A DNA stretch of 7,026 nucleotides from Anaerolineales bacterium UBA6663 (GTDB taxonomy: Bacteria > Chloroflexota > Anaerolineae > Anaerolineales > UBA6663). Below are positions 4,871-7,026 of this stretch, in pieces. The position numbers and the translations under genes were made by a program. Below the pieces are notes generated by a model. That model did no database searches. It saw only the letters and a list, made by a program, of their open reading frames with translations, and was not told where the DNA came from. Numbering within the stretch: position 1 is the first letter of the stretch; each line of letters starts with the position of its first letter. The stretch is taken from contig DKKP01000424.1 of the NCBI GenBank assembly GCA_002455335.1, positions 1-7,026 on the forward strand. The letters run 5' to 3'.

Positions 4871-7026
4871 ATGAGTCGCTTCAAACTCGAAGAAGGCTGG
4901 ACGACCGTGTGGCTGCTGGCGGCGCTGCAGGCCGTCGCGGCGATGAGCGTCCAGGCCGCAGGCTGGACCTTTGAGCTGTGGACCGCGCCGGTCGCCGCCG
5001 TGATCGGCGTGATCGCGGGGCTGGCGCTCGCCAAGAGCCGCTTCCACGGCGCACTGGCGACCGTCTTCGCCCTGATCTACGGCGCCTTCACGGTCGGCCA
5101 GTTGATCATCTCCACGTTCGGCGGCCCGTATGAGTTTCGGATGCTCGTGCTCGTCATCCGGCTCAACAACTTCATCTATTACGCCCTCAATGGCGGCACC
5201 TCGCGCGACATCCTGCCCTTCACGTTCTTCATCGGCCTGATCTTCTGGTCGTTCGCCGTCCTTGGCGCATGGTCGATCTTCCGGCAGCGCTCGGTCTGGC
5301 TTGCCATCCTTCCAGCCGGCGCTGCGCTGATGGTCAATGCGTATTTTTACGTCGCCGGGTCGCTCGAGCTGCACCTGGCGGCTTATCTGATCCTGGCCCT
5401 GCTGCTCCTTGCGCGGATGAGCCTGATCGGGCATGAGCGCCAGTGGCGGTCGCTGCGGCTGAGCGTGCCCTCGGAAGCCCGGCCTGAGTTTCTTCGCGCC
5501 GGCCTGACGACCGCGCTCGCGATCGTGGCCGTGGCCTGGGTGCTGCAGTGGGCTACCCCAGCGGTCGCAGCGCCGCAGGCGGTCGAAGCCTGGAACAACG
5601 TAAACGGCTCCTTCTCGACGTTTCGCGAGAACTTCGAGCGGCTCTTCAATGCGGTGCGCAATCCCGGCTACCGTGCCGATGACTTCTACGGCGACTCGCT
5701 GTCGCTCGGCCGCTCGACGGCGCTCAGTGATCGCGAGATGTTCGTCGCCCAGGTCGAGCCCGTCGACGCCGAGGCCGAGGCTCAAGAAGCCACGCTGCCG
5801 GCCGTCGCCCGCCTGTACTGGCGCACGCTGACTTATCAAACCTATGCCGGCAGCTGGACGCTCTCCGATCGCCTGGAGTTTCGCGATGTCGACGCGAGCC
5901 TTTCCGGGTCGATCGACCACGTGCCCTATCGCCTTCGGCGCGACGTCGCCGTGGTCATCACCACCTCGACCGAGGCCACGAGCAAACTGATCGTCCTACC
6001 GCAGCCGCGCGCCGTCGACCGCGACACGTCCTGGCAGGTCGGGCTGACGCCAGTCGGCCAGGTCGACCCCGTGGTGGTGCGCGCGCTGGATATGCTCCAG
6101 GGCGAAGACCGCACCTATCGCGTGATCTCATCGGTGTCGGTCGCCGACGCCCCAAGCCTGCGCTCGGCCGATCGCGATTACCCGTCGTGGATCGCGGGCA
6201 TGTACCTGCAGCTGCCCGACTCGATCACGCCGCGGACGCGCGAGCTCGCGCGCCAGATCGTGGCCGAGGCCGGGGCCGTCAACGTCTACGATCAGGCGCA
6301 AGCCATCACAAGCTGGCTACGCAAAAACATCGTCTACGACCTGGCCATCGAAGCCCCGCCCGACGGGGCTGAGCCGGTCGACCACTTCCTCTTCGAGAGC
6401 CAGCGTGGCTACTGCAACTACTACGCGACGGCCGAAGTGGTGCTGCTGCGCTCGCTCGGGATCCCGGCGCGGATGTCGGTCGGGTTCACCGAGGGCGAAG
6501 TCGACCCCGAAACCGGCATGTATCGCGTGATCGAGCGCAACGCTCATGCGTGGCCCGAGGTCTACTTCCCCGATTACGGGTGGATCGAGTTCGAGCCGAC
6601 GGCGTCGGAGCCCGAGTTGCTCAGACCTGAACGCGCGGAAGCACCGGAGCTTGGCGCCTCGGTCTCGCCGATCCCGACCCCGCCGCCGTTTGACCCGCTC
6701 GATGAGGACGAACTCGAAGCGCCAAGCCCTGTCGAGCGCCCGAGCGTCAACATCGGCGCGCTCGCTGTACAGGTCGGCCAGGCCATCGGCTTCGCCCTGG
6801 CTGTCGCGGTCGGCCTGGCCCTGATCGGGTTGTTCGCGCTGTTCAGGCTCGGCCTGATCGGGCTTGACGCGCTCGGCGCACCCGGGCGCCAGGTGCTGAA
6901 GCTCTTCGGCCGCGTGGTCCCTGGCCCGATCGCCCAGGCGTACCTCGAGCTCGAACGCGCCGGGCGCTGGCTCGAAGCCCCGCTGGCGCCGAACGCCACG
7001 CCGCGCGAGCGGGCCGCCGCCGTGGG
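4871..7026 (+). CDS. TgpA-like membrane transglutaminase, 3' end cut by window
   Basis: The frame is open from the ATG at 4871 through the right edge: 718 codons plus two bases with no stop. Hydrophobic segments at about 13-30, 38-54, 58-82, 115-137, 141-163, 165-182 and 209-228 form the N-terminal membrane part typical of TgpA proteins. An outer domain follows, with the transglutaminase core at about 455-580: Cys515 in RGYCNYYAT, His559 in RNAHAWPEVYF, then YGWIEFEPT. The third triad position appears to be Glu575 where P. aeruginosa TgpA has Asp; this EPT form is common in this protein group. A Pro/Glu-rich linker (580-625), a last membrane segment (about 633-662) and a cytoplasmic stretch ending TPRERAAAV, probably the beginning of a DUF4129 domain, complete the visible part. 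Related proteins are cysteine-dependent envelope enzymes of poorly known substrate, often encoded beside MoxR ATPase and DUF58 genes. Neither precedes this gene here. The antisense frames are shadows. Confidence 0.93.
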   Translation, partial: MSRFKLEEGWTTVWLLAALQAVAAMSVQAAGWTFELWTAPVAAVIGVIAGLALAKSRFHGALATVFALIYGAFTVGQLIISTFGGPYEFRMLVLVIRLNNFIYYALNGGTSRDILPFTFFIGLIFWSFAVLGAWSIFRQRSVWLAILPAGAALMVNAYFYVAGSLELHLAAYLILALLLLARMSLIGHERQWRSLRLSVPSEARPEFLRAGLTTALAIVAVAWVLQWATPAVAAPQAVEAWNNVNGSFSTFRENFERLFNAVRNPGYRADDFYGDSLSLGRSTALSDREMFVAQVEPVDAEAEAQEATLPAVARLYWRTLTYQTYAGSWTLSDRLEFRDVDASLSGSIDHVPYRLRRDVAVVITTSTEATSKLIVLPQPRAVDRDTSWQVGLTPVGQVDPVVVRALDMLQGEDRTYRVISSVSVADAPSLRSADRDYPSWIAGMYLQLPDSITPRTRELARQIVAEAGAVNVYDQAQAITSWLRKNIVYDLAIEAPPDGAEPVDHFLFESQRGYCNYYATAEVVLLRSLGIPARMSVGFTEGEVDPETGMYRVIERNAHAWPEVYFPDYGWIEFEPTASEPELLRPERAEAPELGASVSPIPTPPPFDPLDEDELEAPSPVERPSVNIGALAVQVGQAIGFALAVAVGLALIGLFALFRLGLIGLDALGAPGRQVLKLFGRVVPGPIAQAYLELERAGRWLEAPLAPNATPRERAAAV

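Noticed and set aside
4847..5920. Minus-strand open frame (about 357 codons) opposite the transglutaminase gene
   Set aside because: It lies antisense to the membrane half of the TgpA-like protein; its Arg/Asp/Gln-rich translation is a codon-bias shadow.

Overview
The window is G+C-rich bacterial DNA, densely packed with genes and with the third-codon-position G/C bias of a high-GC genome. Several traits together suggest Chloroflexota (Anaerolineae-like or a relative). These are a membrane-anchored Thr/Pro-rich 'TPTATPT' tail protein, a transglutaminase with a GWIEFEPT motif, several M42 aminopeptidase paralogues, and hairpins built from heptanucleotide repeats. This assignment is inference from style; no marker gene is present.

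The minus strand carries one compact gene series, read right to left. It starts with a single-pass membrane protein with a Thr/Pro/Ala-rich outer tail (4729-4139). Two M42-family metallo-aminopeptidases follow (4114-3050 and 3046-1937), then pyridoxamine 5'-phosphate oxidase pdxH (1926-1285), a third M42 paralogue (1238-222), and the first 48 codons of an aldo/keto reductase (145-1, cut by the window edge). Gaps are 24, 3, 10, 46 and 76 bp, so the first five genes are probably one operon. The last gap is filled by a long imperfect hairpin that also supplies the stop codon of the third M42 gene. The three peptidases keep all expected metal ligands and the catalytic Glu, but differ around them. 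This suggests either different specificities in peptide turnover or a mixed tetrahedral (TET-type) oligomer.

The plus strand carries one large gene from 4871 to beyond the right edge. It encodes a TgpA-like membrane transglutaminase with seven N-terminal membrane segments, an extracytoplasmic transglutaminase core with Cys515 and His559, another membrane segment, and the beginning of a cytoplasmic tail. It diverges from the minus-strand series.

The 141-bp divergent intergenic region (4730-4870) holds a 63-bp near-perfect palindrome and a candidate -10 element for each direction, both close enough to the start codons for leaderless or nearly leaderless mRNAs. The palindrome (4764-4826) and the hairpin at 160-240 are unrelated in sequence but share a design: each has 29-bp arms made of four heptamer units. 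This is the most unusual structural signal in the window. No tRNA, rRNA, CRISPR array, insertion sequence or phage gene was seen, and I found no clear evidence of a new defence or mobile system.
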